Assembly: GCA_024291935.2 (NCBI GenBank)
Contig: CM044312.1
Span: 74,109,001 to 74,173,000, forward strand
From: Okapia johnstoni
Lineage: Eukaryota; Chordata; Mammalia; Artiodactyla; Giraffidae
Length of the DNA: 64,000 bases
Direction: 5' to 3'
A model generated the notes under the pieces. That model saw only the letters and a list, made by a program, of their open reading frames with translations. It searched no databases and was not told where the DNA came from. The stretch's first letter is position 1; every line of letters starts with the position of its first letter. Made by a program: the position numbers and the translations under genes. Shown one piece after another: positions 22,470 through 33,689 of the stretch.

Positions 22470-22673
22470 ACATATGACTGAGTAAAGAATCCACCTGCAA
22501 TGCAGGAGACACAGGAGATGCGGGTTTGATCCCTGGACTGGGAAGATCCCCTGGAGGATGGCATAGCAACACACTCCAGTATTCTTGCTTGGAGAATCCC
22601 ATGGACAGATAAGCCTGGTGTGCAACAGTCCATGGAGTCGCAGAGTCAGACACAATTGAAGTGACTGAGCACT
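22470..22673 (+). mobile_element. Bov-tA SINE with damaged head
   Basis: Body and tail are typical ('cacactccagtattcttgct', 'agtccatggagtcgcagagt'), but the first bases of the tRNA-like head (normally gggcttccctggtggct) are replaced by 'catatgactgag', so the internal Pol III A box is lost. Confidence 0.85.
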
Positions 22674-22682
22674 CATGCACAC

Positions 22683-23186
22683 GTGTCTACCTTCCTTTCA
22701 TGCATGTGAGGAAGATGCTCTACATCTTTTTTTGTCTTTCTCATCCAGTTCACATTAGCTTTTTTGATCTAACCTATCCAAAAAGAGTTTATTCATAGTT
22801 AAAAAAAAATCCAAACAAAAACTAAGAAAAATTCCTATAAATGCCCGTTAAATGATCAGTGAGATTAATGAGGTTTGCCCATGACAGCCTTCACTGAGGA
22901 AATTGTAATATATAGCACATTTTACTTTTGATCATCATATATGATTATTTCTGAAAATAAATAATTTGATAATAGTACATATGGGGTAGTTTTTGAATAT
23001 TTTATATAAATATGTATATATAAGAACCTTAGAACAATATTCCCTTAAATGGAAATAATACAGAATTTTGTATGCTGTCTTCCTCAAGAATATCCACTTG
23101 CCTTCCAGGGTAAAATGATGTTTGTTCTTCCAATATGAAATGAGTTTTTTTGACAATACAAAACTATGGGAATATAATACAAACTT
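22683..23186. other. No feature recognised
   Basis: AT-rich sequence, unassigned. Confidence 0.35.
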
Positions 23187-23552
23187 TAGATCTTCTCAAA
23201 AAAATTTTATGTCATATTGGAGTATAGTTGATTTACAATGTTCTGTGTTTCAGGTGTATGGCAAAGTACATATATACATATCCATACATATATACATATC
23301 AATTTTTAAATTATTTTCTCATTTATACTATTACAGAATATTTAGCACAGTCCCCTGTGTTATACATTAGGTCTTTGTTGGTAACGTCAATCTCAAAATC
23401 CTAATTTGTCCCTCCCCTGACCTTTCCCCTTGGTAAGCAAAAGTTTGTTTTCTAAATCTGTGAGTTTCTATTTTTTAGATAAGTTTATTTGCATCATTTT
23501 TTAGATTCTGCATATTAATGATATGATATTTAGCATTCTCTGTCTGACCTAT

Positions 23553-24564
23553 GTTCAGTTCAGTTCAGTCGCTCAGTCGTGTCCGACTCTTTACGACCCC
23601 ATGAATCGCAGCATGCCAGGCCTCCCTGTCCATCACCAACTCCCGGAGCTTACCCAAACCCATGTCCATCGAGTCGGTGATGCAATCCAACCATCTCATC
23701 CTCTGTCGTCCCCTTCTCTTCCTGCCCTCAATCCTACCCAGCATTAGGGTATTTTCCAATGAGTCAACCCGTCTCATGAGGTGGCCAAAGTATTGGAGTT
23801 TCAGCTTCAACATCAGTCCTTCCAATGAACACCCAGGACTGATCTCCTTTAGGATGGATTGATTGGATCTCCTTGCAATCCAAGGGACTCTCAAGAGTCT
23901 TCTCCAACACCACAGTTCAAAAGCATCAATTCTGCGGCACTCAGCTTTCTTCACCGTCCAACTCTCACATCCATACATGACCACTGGAAAAACCATAGCC
24001 TTGACTAGACGGACCTTTGTTGGCAAAGTAATGTCTCTGCTTTTAAATACGCTATCTAGGTTGGCCATAACCTTCCTTCCAAGGAGTAAGCGTCTTTTAA
24101 TTTCATGGCTGCAGTCACCATCTGCAGTGATTTTGGAGCCCCCCAAAATAAAGTCTGACACCGTTTCCACTGTTTCCCCATCTATTTCCCATGAAGTGAT
24201 GGGACCAAATGCCATGATCTTAGTTTTCTGAATGTTGAGCTTTAAGCCAACGTTTTCACTCTCCTCTTTCACTTTCATCAAGAGGCTCTTTAGTTCTTCT
24301 TCACTTTCTGCCATAAAGGTGGTGTCATCTGCATATCTGAGGTTATTGATATTTCTCCCTACAATCTTAATTCCAGCTTGTGTTTCTTCCAGCCCAGCAT
24401 TTCTCATGATGTACTCTGCATATAAGTTAAATAAGCAGGGTGACAATATATAGCCTTGATGTACTCCTTTTCCTATTTGGAACCAGTCTGTTGTTCCATG
24501 TCCAGTTTTAACTGTTGCTTCCTGACCTGCATACAGGTTTCTCAAGAGACAGGTCAGATGATCT
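23553..24564 (-). mobile_element. BovB LINE, 5'-truncated, inside the L1
   Basis: A reversed BovB starts with GTTCAGTTCAGTCGCTCAGT and ends at about 24564 within the reverse transcriptase. L1 sequence resumes at 'tagcatgataatctcc' after losing about 10 bases relative to other L1 copies ('tacttcact'), so the insertion removed a little target DNA and no duplication is visible. Confidence 0.92.
23565..24545 (-). pseudogene. BovB reverse transcriptase C-terminal half, 326 open codons
   Basis: This is the longest uninterrupted frame in the window. It starts inside the reverse transcriptase (the MET is internal to the family protein): block [17 protein letters not shown] at about residues 25-41, active-site YADD at 71-74, then the conserved RTE C-terminal region with [18 protein letters not shown] and [18 protein letters not shown], ending KSRTRLSD then stop, the normal BovB C-terminus. 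The endonuclease and the first RT blocks, including the first catalytic Asp, are missing, so it cannot make an active protein. Confidence 0.88.
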
Positions 24565-24750
24565 TAGCATGATAATCTCCAGGCCCATTCATGTTGCTGC
24601 AAATGGCAATTCTTTTTTCGTTTTTCTTTTTAATGGCTGAGTAATACTCCATTGTGTGCATATAACACATCTTCTTTATCTTTTCCTCTGTTGATGGACG
24701 TTTCCATTGCTTCCAGATCTTGACTGTTGCCAATCATGCTGCAGTGAACA

Positions 24751-24936
24751 TTGTTGTTGTTCAGTCACTCAGTTGTATCCAACTCTTTGTAATCCCATGG
24801 ACTGCAGCACATCAGGCTGCCTTGTCCTTCACTATCTCCCGGAGTTTGCTCAAACTCATGTCCATTGAGTCAGTGATGCCATCCAACCATCTCATCCTCC
24901 ATCACTCCTTTCTCGTCCTGCCCTCAGTCTTTCCCA
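24751..24936 (-). mobile_element. BovB 3' end fragment
   Basis: Reversed tail 'ttgttcagtcactcagttgt' through 'catcctccatcactcctttc'. A perfect 10-base duplication GCAGTGAACA of the host L1 flanks it (24741-24750, 24937-24946). It is an extremely short 5'-truncated insertion. Confidence 0.9.
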
Positions 24937-25054
24937 GCAGTGAACACTGCGGGGCATGTATCCTTTTCAACAATGGTTTTCTCTGAATGTAGGCCCAGGA
25001 GTGTGATTGTTAGATCATGTGATAGCTCTATTTTTAGTTTTCCAAGAACTTCCA

Positions 25055-25323
25055 GGGCTTCCCTGGGGGTCCAGTGGTTAAGCATCTGCCTGCCAATGCA
25101 GGTGAAACACATTTGATCCCTGCTCTGGGAAGGTTTCATATATGGCAGAGCAGTTAAGCCTGTGCACCACAACTATTGAAGCCTGTGTACCTAGAGCCCA
25201 TACTCCAAAACAAAAGAAGGTACCACAACAAAGAGCAGCTCTGCTCTCTGCAACTAGAGAAAGCCCTCGTATAGCAACGAAGATCCAGCACGGCCAAAAA
25301 TAAACAAATATTAAAAAAAAAAA
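25055..25323 (+). mobile_element. CHR-type (cetartiodactyl tRNA-derived) SINE
   Basis: Head 'gggcttccctgggggtccag' and 'tggttaagcatctgcctgcc' are followed by a body unlike Bov-tA ('gcagagcagttaagcctgtg', 'aaagccctcgtatagcaacg', 'gatccagcacggccaaaaa') and an A-rich tail ending in an 11-base A run. This is the CHR SINE pattern shared by ruminants, whales and hippos. It interrupts L1 between 'ttttccaagaacttcca' and 'tctccatatggttctcc'. Confidence 0.8.
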
Positions 25324-26244
25324 TCTCCATATGGTTCTCCATAGTGGCTGTACCAACTTACATTCCCATCAACAGTCAGAGGATTTCCTTTTCTCCACAT
25401 CCTCTCTAGCATTTGTTATTTGTAGACTTTGGGATGATGGACATTCTGACTGGGGTGAGGTGACACCTCATTGTAGTTTTGATTTGCATTTATCCAATGG
25501 TTAGCCATGTTGAGCATCTTTTCATGTGCCTATTGGCCATCTGTAATACCTTCTTTGGAGAAATATCTATTTAGGTCTTCTGCCTGTTTTTTAAGGTTTT
25601 GTTTTGTTTTATTTTATATTGAGCTGCATGAGCAGTTTGCATATTTTGGAGATCAATCCCTTGTCAGTCGCCTAATTTGCAAATATTTTTTCCCATTCTT
25701 TGAATTGTCTTTTCATTCTGCAAACACACACACCTGTGGTAATTAGTCTACGATAAAGGAAGCAAGACTTTACACTGGAGAAAAAGACAGTCTCTTCAAT
25801 AAATGATGCTAGGAAAACTGGACACCGGCATGTAAAAGTATGAAGCCAGAACATTCTTTAACACTGTACACAAAAATAAACTCAAAATGGATTAAAGGGT
25901 CTAAATATGAAACATGATTCCGTAAACGATAAAACAATTAGAGGAAAAACATAAAACAGTTGAGGAAACCATAAGAACAGTCTTTGATGTAAATTGCAGC
26001 AATATCTTTTTTGATCCATCTTCTAGAATAATGGAAATACAAAGCAAAAATAAACAAATGGGACCTAATTAAGCTCAAAAGGTTTTGAACAGTAAAGTAT
26101 AAATCTTTTCTACTTAAAATCTTCCCTTGCTCTGAGAATCCATTCCATCCAAATGGTTACACACTAAGCAGATCTTCCACTCACAGTACAATGACTGATT
26201 TTCTTCATTTACAAGCACATTTCAGTGACAGAATGTTTAGTGTG

Positions 26245-26362
26245 ATATTTTTAATTGGTATATAACATATAAATTTTTGGTGTCAACATTTTGATTTGAC
26301 ATATGTATTCATTACAAAGTGTCATCACCAAATTCTAGTTACCATGCATCAGCATAACTTGA
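26245..26362 (-). mobile_element. L1 3' end fragment
   Basis: The 'attggtatataacatataaa', 'catttgaca'-like and 'agtgtcatcaccaaattcta' series matches the reverse complement of an L1 3' terminus ('...gtataattgacatataacatt...aatgatcaccacaa...'). Confidence 0.5.
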
Positions 26363-26368
26363 TGCCCT

Positions 26369-27025
26369 GTTGGTGTTGAGTTGCTCAGTCATGTCCAACT
26401 CTTTGCAACCCCATGGACTGCAGCACACCAGGTTTCTATGTCCTTCACTATCTCCCAGAGTTTGCTCATATTCATGTCCATTGAGTCAGTGATTCCATAC
26501 AACTGTCTTATCCTCTGTCACCCCCTTGTCCTCCTGCCCTCAATCTTTCCCAGCATCAGGGTCTCTTCCAGTGAGTCAGCTCTTCACATCAGGTGGCCAA
26601 AGTATTGGAGCTTCAGCTTCAGCATCAGTCCTTCCAGTGAATATTCAGGAATTATTTCCTTTAGGACTGACTTGATTGATCTCCTTTCTCTCAAAAGTCT
26701 TCTCCATACTACAGTTTGAAAGCATCAATTCTTTGGCGCTCAGCCTTCTTTATGGTCCAACTCTCATACCCATACATTACTGGAAAAACCACAGCTTTGA
26801 CTATAGAGACCTTTGCTGGCAAAGTGATGTGTCTGCTTTTTAATACACTCTCTAAGTTTGTCATAGCTTTTCTTCCAAGGAGCAAATATCTTTTAATTTC
26901 ATGGCTGCAGTCACTGTCCATAGTGATTTTAGAGTCCAAGAAAGTGAAGTCTGTCACTGTTTCCATTATTTTCCCCGTCTATTTGCCATGAAGTGGTGGG
27001 ACTGGTTGCCATGATCTTGTTTTTT
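26369..27025 (-). mobile_element. BovB LINE, 3' part of an interrupted copy
   Basis: Reversed BovB from the tail ('gttgagttgctcagtcatg') through the C-terminal domain up to 'gttgccatgatcttg'. It continues at 27478. The two parts are neighbours in the BovB consensus apart from about 25 missing bases ('gaatgttgagctttaagcc'). Confidence 0.9.
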
Positions 27026-27476
27026 TCCATCTAGTCAAAGCTATGATTTTTCCAATAGTCATGTATGGATGTGAGAGTTGGACTATAAAGAAAGCTGAGT
27101 GCTGTAGAATTGATGCTTTTAAACTGTGGTGTTGGAGAAGACTCTTGAGAGTCCCTTGGACTGCAAGGAGATCCAACCAGTACATCATAAAGGAAATCAG
27201 TCCTGAATATTCATTGGAAGGACTGATGCTGAAGCTGAAGCTCCAATACCTCTGGCCACCTGATGTTAAGAACTGACTCCTTGGACAAAACCCTGATGCT
27301 GGGAAATATTGAAGGCAGGAGGAGAAGGAGACAACAGAAGATGAGATGGTTGGATGGCATCACCGACACAATGGACATGAGTTTGAGCAAGCTCCAGGAG
27401 CTGGTGATGGATGGCATGCTGCAGTCCATAGGGTCACAAAGAGTCAGGCAGGACTGAGCGACTGAACTGAACTGAA
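27026..27476 (+). mobile_element. BovB 3' fragment inserted in the opposite orientation
   Basis: Sense BovB begins in the C-terminal domain ('tccatctagtcaaagctatg') and runs to the end ('gactgagcgactgaactgaa'). Its frames 27043-27276 and 27263-27457 encode GCESWTIKKAECCRIDAF and [18 protein letters not shown]; one frameshift at about 27263-27276 separates them. It is complementary to the copy on its left. Confidence 0.9.
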
Positions 27477-27477
27477 C

Positions 27478-27710
27478 TTTCACTCTCCTCTTTCACCTTC
27501 ATCAAGAGGCCCTCTTCACTTTATGCCATTGGGGTGGTGTCATCTACATATCTGAGGTTATTGATATTTCTCCTGGCTATCTTGAGTCCAGCTTGAGCTT
27601 TATCCAGCCTGGCATTTCACATGATGTACTCTGCATATAAGTTGAATAAGCAGGATGACAATATACAGTCTTGACATACTCCTTTTCCAATTTTGAACCA
27701 GTCCATTGTT
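27478..27710 (-). mobile_element. BovB LINE, 5' part of the interrupted copy
   Basis: Reversed reverse-transcriptase sequence from 'cactctcctctttcacctt' to 'aaccagtccattgttt', including the YADD region ('catctacatatctgagg', with one change). It ends at a 5' truncation near 27710. Confidence 0.88.
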
Positions 27711-27753
27711 TACCCTCTAAATCATTTATAAAGGGAATTTCAAGACTAATGAC

Positions 27754-27851
27754 ATCTTTTGATAGTTTAATGTAGGCCATTATATATGAGACAACACAAA
27801 TGATAGATACTATATAACTTTTAGCAGATAATGGCCTACATTAAAAAAGAT
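27754..27851. repeat. Foldback: 18-bp perfect inverted repeat, possible small MITE or hairpin
   Basis: TTTAATGTAGGCCATTAT at 27766-27783 is exactly complementary to 27828-27845, with a 44-base spacer. Outside the arms ATCTTTT (27754-27760) can pair with AAAAGAT (27845-27851) after a 5-base bulge. A (TA)n run follows. No coding content. Confidence 0.85.
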
Positions 27852-28129
27852 ATATATATATATATTATGACAATATGTTTCCAGATGTGTTTGTGTATGT
27901 TTCCTACTCTCATAACAAACATGAGTTTCTGCCATTAGTATCTAACTTCCCTCAATTTTCTATGAAGTAATGAAGACAGTAGCATCTATAAATGTAAGTT
28001 TTATTAGGAAAATAAGTAATGAATTGTTCAGGGGGGACATAATAAATAAATAAAATAAGAGATAAAAGTGATTCATCCATCAGGAAACTATTAAGATAAT
28101 ATGACTGGCTTTCAGAAATTCAACCCTAG

Positions 28130-28340
28130 TATAATAGAAAACACAGGCTTGATTCTAGTTCATACTCTATCCCTTCCTAAGAGTGTGGATGTGGGAAAAA
28201 TAATAACTACCCTTCATCAAGGAGTTACCCTCTCAGGTATCATAAATATATTTTTCCTAATCATTAAAAGTAGGTGAAAAAACTTATCAGTGACTAGCAT
28301 AGAGTAGGAACTTACTAAGTATTTATTATTATTAGTTTTA
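28130..28340 (+). mobile_element. MIR SINE
   Basis: The MIR order in sense is visible: 'agaaaacacaggcttgattc', 'ggatgtgggaaaaataataa', 'gactagcatagagtaggaac', 'ttactaagtatttattatt'. Divergence is high. Confidence 0.55.
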
Positions 28341-28706
28341 AATATTTATGTAGGTTCATAGAGAAAGTCTCACATGACACATAAAGATATCAATTTCACC
28401 TGCCAAGTCAAACATGAACAAACGTGTTTTATACAAGTATGTTTAAAACAGGCAGTAACATTTCAAATGTTCTCTTCAGCTCTAAAAATTGTCCTGTCTT
28501 TCTTGTGGAATTTTTTGGCCTTGAACAGTTCTAGTAATGTTATTATGGCCTGTCCTCATTTCACTTTCTCCCCAGGTCTAGTGGATATCATCACACCTCT
28601 CGGTCAACCATAGATTTTTCTTTGCCTTTAGTCATTTTACAAAATCGCCATCTTCACAATTCTCACAACAGCTCCTTTTGACAGTCTAGTTCTTGTACCA
28701 CAGCTT
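28341..28706. other. No feature recognised
   Basis: Unassigned sequence between a MIR and a Bov-A fragment. Confidence 0.35.
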
Positions 28707-28833
28707 TTTGCTGTCTAGTCACTAATCATGTATCCAACTCTTTGTGATCCCATGGACTGTAGCCCACCAGACTCCTCTGTCCATGGGATTCTCCAGGCAA
28801 GAATACTGGAGTGGGTTGTCATTTCCTTCTCTA
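28707..28833 (-). mobile_element. Bov-A monomer fragment
   Basis: Reversed BovB-derived tail only ('ctagtcactaatcatgtatc', 'ccatggactgtagcccacc', 'gagtgggttgtcatttcctt'). The tRNA-like head is absent. Confidence 0.88.
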
Positions 28834-30647
28834 ATACTACATCTTAGAATCAGGAAAACAGGATCAGGTATAAACTGACCACTGAAACAATTTTCATTAT
28901 TGAAAACCCAAGATCTATTGGAAACTATGGGTGTTACTGAAGGTACCCACAAAGATGGTACTCATACTAGTTGCAGAATGTTAGAAGACTTTTCTTTGGT
29001 GTTGCAGTTTTTCTCATACGCATGGTCCACAGAGGCAGGAAAGTCCGTATTTTATCTATAAACCTACAGATAAGTCTTTTCAAATTTTTCCTATAGCTTA
29101 AAAGCAGAGAAGTCTTTATTTTCATGCTACTATTTTGTTTCACATGATCAAAGCTGTTGACAGGAAAGCTTATACTGTCATGCTTGTTATCCTGATCCCA
29201 GCTTACCTCCAGTCTTTCAAGTTTTCTTCCTCAGAGACACCAGTTTCCTGGTCTTGTGGAAGTATTGTTTCTGCAGCACAAAATACACCCACCCTGATCT
29301 CTGATAGGCTTGATGTTGCCATGATTTCTCCACCCTGTCCTTGGAAGAATATCCACAGAGGTGACTTTTATATGGCTCTTCAGATTTCTTATAAGCAGTA
29401 TTAACATTCATGTATAGTGATATTCCTCAGGTTTTCTTTCCACATGACTTTTGCTCAGTGCTCTTCGTTTTCTCACTATGTTTGGTCATACCAAATTTTT
29501 CACAGCTTCCCTCCATTTTCTTTCCACAATCATAGTCTTGGGCTACCAAATCCAACCTGGAGAAGAGGTCAGTCAATATGAAAGATAGCATCATTGATTC
29601 TAAAAAGCAAATCTAAAACCATAGATAAAGCTCTGATTATATCAATAAATCTCTTCCCAACAAATAATTAATGCCCACTTGATCAATAAGGAAATTGAGG
29701 TGCAGAAATGTTAAGAGCCAAATCTACCTAGCAAGCAGAAGTAACACCATGACCCACTGCCAGACCTTAATTGATTTTAAAGGCTCTGCTCTTGGAGCCA
29801 ACAGCTACCGTCAGCAACCACATGACATTCTTCCTTTCTTATCTGATCCCAAGTCTGGGGCAGATGCTAATGGACACTTTCCAGCACCCTTTCCAGCCAA
29901 ATCTGAACTTAACCTCTCAGTCTTTCTCAAAAGAAATTTGCACACAGGCACTAGCAATTGGCTTTAGTTAGCATTCAAATACAAAGCTATTTTCTATTAC
30001 AAAGTTAGAATGCATTCTCTCCCTGAAACAATTTAGGTGTTTACTTATCTGCAGAATGGGAAATTTGAACAGGAAAATCTCTAAACATTCTGCCACCCTG
30101 AAATTTTTATGAAGACCACCAATCTATATGTCCCCAGAGATTACATAATTTAGGAATTCTTAAGTATTTCCTATTGAAAATATATTTGGAACACAGTATG
30201 TTTGCAGTAGAAAAGTAGTGTTACCCATGAACTTACATTCATTTTGCACCCTTCAAATATTTTTCCTCAGGGTGGAAATTTCTCATGCTTGATCACAGCC
30301 CAAAGATAATTTGGTCCTGGAAAATACACACACCATATCTTTATTCATCTAGAAGGTCTATCCTGTATGTGAAGAAAAAAGGAAAAAAAAAAATGAAGAA
30401 GAGCCACACACAGTTGAAATATTCCATGTGTCTGGTCTTCACTGAGGCATATTCTCCTGCTTTGAGAAATCTCTCCCTTTCCCACCCCCTTGCCTTTTGG
30501 CCAAAATTATGCTCGCATCTGTCCAGAGCAGAGGAAGTCCCAGCCACCACATGCAAGCCTTTGTGCTTTCAGCCTGCAGCCCAGGAAATTACTACCTGTG
30601 TGGGCAGATCCTCAGTGCATAACTGTGAGGTCCCACAAAACTGAGGA
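28834..30647. other. Mostly unassigned; possible weak MIR near 29690-29760
   Basis: 'aaggaaattgaggtgcagaa' and 'atgttaagagccaaatct' near 29690 resemble a MIR 3' part. Otherwise no family or exon is recognised. Several overlapping short frames (29135-29404, 29695-29967, 30285-30644) lack any protein signature. Confidence 0.3.
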
Positions 30648-30726
30648 CTCAGCAGAAAGAAAGAGAGGGAAGCAGAGGCCGAGGGGCAAAGTGGGGAGAG
30701 AGAGAGAAAAGAGGAAAGAAAGAAAT
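30648..30726 (+). repeat. Purine-rich (GA) low-complexity tract
   Basis: Nearly 80 bases are almost all A and G ('gaaagaaagagagggaag', 'ggggagagagagagaaaa', 'gaggaaagaaagaaa'), with only a few C interruptions. It sits in a locally more GC-rich stretch (30480-30790). Confidence 0.85.
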
Positions 30727-30904
30727 TTCTGCCTCTTTCGCCAAAATACCGTCTTTTAGAGTTGCATAGCCAGAGCTGCACACAAAGCAGGTTAGAGAAC
30801 CAGGAGTGTATGTTACCTAATAAGTGAAGACAAATACACAGAGCACCCTTAATGACATTTAAGAATATTTTTACAAAAGTAAAAAATAATACATTTACCA
30901 AATG

Positions 30905-31110
30905 AAAGCTCTGTGCCAGAGTTTACCTATTTGCTCATCACCTCAAGTCTGTTTACTACAGATTATTATCTCTGTTTGTACATGAAGAAATTGAGGCACA
31001 GAGAAGTTGAATAAGTTATCCAAAGTTCTAGGGCTTAAGTAGTGGTGCTGGGAGTTGACTCATGGGTCTCCGACTTCCACAAACTAGGACCTTAGCCTGT
31101 GCTGTCCCAT
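30905..31110 (+). mobile_element. MIR SINE
   Basis: Clear MIR core: 'ttatctctgtttgtacatga', 'agaaattgaggcacagagaa', 'gttgaataagttatccaaag', 'ttgactcatgggtctccgac'. This is the best preserved MIR here. Confidence 0.78.
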
Positions 31111-33413
31111 CACTAGAATAGATTTATGCATGAGATCTATACCTCTTTTTTAGAACCTTCATAGTTCCATAGATAATAAAGTATTATAATTATTTTTTTA
31201 GTTTTTAATAAGAGAATATGGGAGGGATCTGATGTTTGGGGGGCCCATCACTTCCACAAAGTTTTCAACCCTTAGCACATACTATTTTAGAAATTCCCTG
31301 TCATTCTCTCCTCTGCAATATCCTAAGACTCCCTCCTCTATAAGCCAATGAGGTGCCACATGACTCACCCTCATTCATTCTCTCACTCTTTTACAACTAA
31401 TCAGATGATTTACTATAGTACATGGCAGGGCAATGATATTGAATCTGGAAATGCTCTTCTTTAAAGGCCCTGCAGTGCCCATAGTATATTGGATGGGTAT
31501 GTTCAGGGGAAGGAGCGTGACAGACATATGGAGAACAATCACTGCATGTCATTGTTAGTTATCCCTAGAAAACATCCCTTCCAATTTAGTATTCTGCAGG
31601 ATATAATAAAATTCTTTGAGGAATGTAAAAGCAGTATTGTGTGGTAGTCGGCATTAATATATTTAATATATGCTTAACTTAAAGAAGTAGGATGTGCAAA
31701 TATGATGTTTTCCCACTTTGCATATGCAGCACTATTTTAACTCTAGTTTAAATATCTGAACAGTCAGCATTAAATAGCCTCAGAGGTATCTAAAAAAAAA
31801 AAAAAACAAATTTGTCTCAATCATTCTTGAGTTTTTCCTCCTCCCTTCCGCATACTGGAAGAGGGTGGTAGCCTACCTTCCAGGACAGTAATAGACAAAA
31901 TACCTATATTAACAGAGTTTGGATGAGATTGTTCAAGAGGACATCCTGTTATTAGCATTTATGATTCTGGGATGTTATATTGTATTTTTATATTAGGAAT
32001 ACAGAAAAGTATATAAATCTTAATTAGGAGTCCCAAATTATTTAGAATATAATTTAAACCTAAACCAATTTCCATGTGAGTGGTGGTAAATTGAATTAAG
32101 GTTTAAAAAAATCCTCTGGCTAGATTCCCTGCAGCTAATCTATATGGTTATGCCATGTGGTTGGGAACAGGAAACACCTGTCTCTCTGCTTGCTAGCACT
32201 CACTTAACATGATCCCTGGCAAAACAGTTTTTTCAGCCCAGTCCAATTCACCAGAGGTCATTTCAGTATGGACTATTTCAACTTGCATTACAAACCATCA
32301 GCGTTTAACAATTTTCAAGCACTTTCTGGATATGAATCATTATATAGTCACCAGAGCTTTTTAAACTATTGTCCTGAGGTCCTCTGAAAGAGATCACTTG
32401 CAAATTTCAAATTCATTGGGATTTCAATACATAAAATACCTTATTTTTACATTTTTATTGTCATAGAGAGACTGTATCTCACCTTGCAAAATGGAGTGTG
32501 TATTTCCAGTTCTTTGTTTTTAAAAAGCATAATAAATAAAATCTATTGTAAGAGTTTCAAATGTCAATGCAATATATTTGCCTTACGGCTTTTAGTTTCT
32601 TTTTTTGCCTTTTACAGTGCTTGAGAACAAAATCCTCATACTTAATATCCCACTCAAGTTCTGGCTTTGAGTTTTGCAATGCAAAGTTTGACAGTTACCA
32701 CCAATACAGATGCTTCAGATATGCTAGCAATTTCAGCTTTGGGAATGAGTATCTAGACTTTTTTTTCCCCACATTTCCATGGTTTCATAATTGGCAGTCT
32801 GCCTGGGCTGACCAAGAAAGCAACAAGTTTGGGCATTCTCTCTGGCTGTGAATATACTCATTTTCAAAAGAGGGAGATTAGAATAAATAGATTAGACTTG
32901 CTTTTTTCTCCAGCTTAGAAAGGTTAAGAGGCAAATACTGACTTACAAATAGCAAATTGCTGAATATATGTTATAAAAAACAGTCCACAAATATTGTGCT
33001 ATTTAGTCAGTCATTCTGTAGAACTATGTGGTTGCTTAAGAGAGCTGTTTTCTCTGATGTAACTACTTTTTTTCTCCTGTGCACCAGACAAAAGTATTTG
33101 ATATCCCGAATAAATACTATATAGGTCTGGCTCTGAGTTATTTATGGTGCTACCTATCTTAACCCATAAATTATAATCTGCTCTATATCATATTTTACAA
33201 TCTGTTTTGTTAAAAGTCAATATGACAAACATCAACATAAGATGTATCTTCAATGGAAACAAAAATAAATTATACACATAGATTAAAATTTGGAGGCCTA
33301 CCTGTGAAAGGTTTTTGGTCCATTTACTTGCCTTTATATACAGGCAACTGTATATAACTAGTTAAACCTAGATTAAGTAATCAGGCAATAAGGCAAAACC
33401 AAGACCAAGGGTC
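31111..33413. other. No feature recognised
   Basis: Unassigned AT-rich sequence with a 15-A run at about 31793. The frame 32561-32851 (96 codons) is rich in Phe and Ser and has no recognisable domain. Confidence 0.35.
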
Positions 33414-33544
33414 GATGCTGTTTAGTCGCTTAAGTTGTGTCTGACTCTTTGTGATCCCTTGGACTGTAGTCTGCCAGGCTCCTCTGTCCGTGGGATTTCC
33501 CAGCCAAGAATACTGGAGTGGATTGCCATTTCCTTCTCCAATGG
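33414..33544 (-). mobile_element. Bov-A monomer fragment
   Basis: Reversed BovB-tail-derived monomer ('gctgtttagtcgcttaagtt', 'ccttggactgtagtctgcc', 'ggattgccatttccttctcc') without the tRNA-like head. Confidence 0.88.
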
Positions 33545-33689
33545 GTAATGAGGTAGGTAGAATTAGAAATGCTGGCAGAGGGCCACCCCTTTGTAACATC
33601 ACCCAGCTGCATGACATCTTCACTCCCCAGTACCTGGAGAATCTTCTGAGCCATCAACTGTTCCAGTGATGAGGTTAGTCCATGAAAAA

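Larger units (their letters stand above)
23198..26099 (-). mobile_element. L1 with 5' inversion, hosting three later insertions
   Basis: The 3' piece (23198 to about 25725) is antisense L1: 3'UTR 'ttggagtatagttgatttac', then ORF2 C-terminal sequence ('ttctccatagtggctgtacc', 'gtagttttgatttgcattta'). From about 25737 to 26099 the strand flips: sense L1 ORF2 ('ctcttcaataaatgatgcta', 'aacaaatgggacctaattaa') ends near the consensus point where the other piece starts. A likely duplication TAGATCTTCTC (23187-23197) and TAAATCTTTTC (26100-26110) encloses both pieces. Two BovB fragments and a CHR SINE sit inside. Confidence 0.82.

Noticed and set aside
23863..24231. 122-codon plus-strand frame
   Set aside because: It is the antisense shadow of the BovB reverse-transcriptase frame on the minus strand.
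30285..30644. 119-codon plus-strand frame as a host gene
   Set aside because: No domain, no splice signals, overlapping equally long frames in other phases, and local GC rise explains the lack of stops.
32561..32851. 96-codon frame
   Set aside because: Phe/Ser-rich composition from T-rich DNA; no family signature or flanking splice sites.
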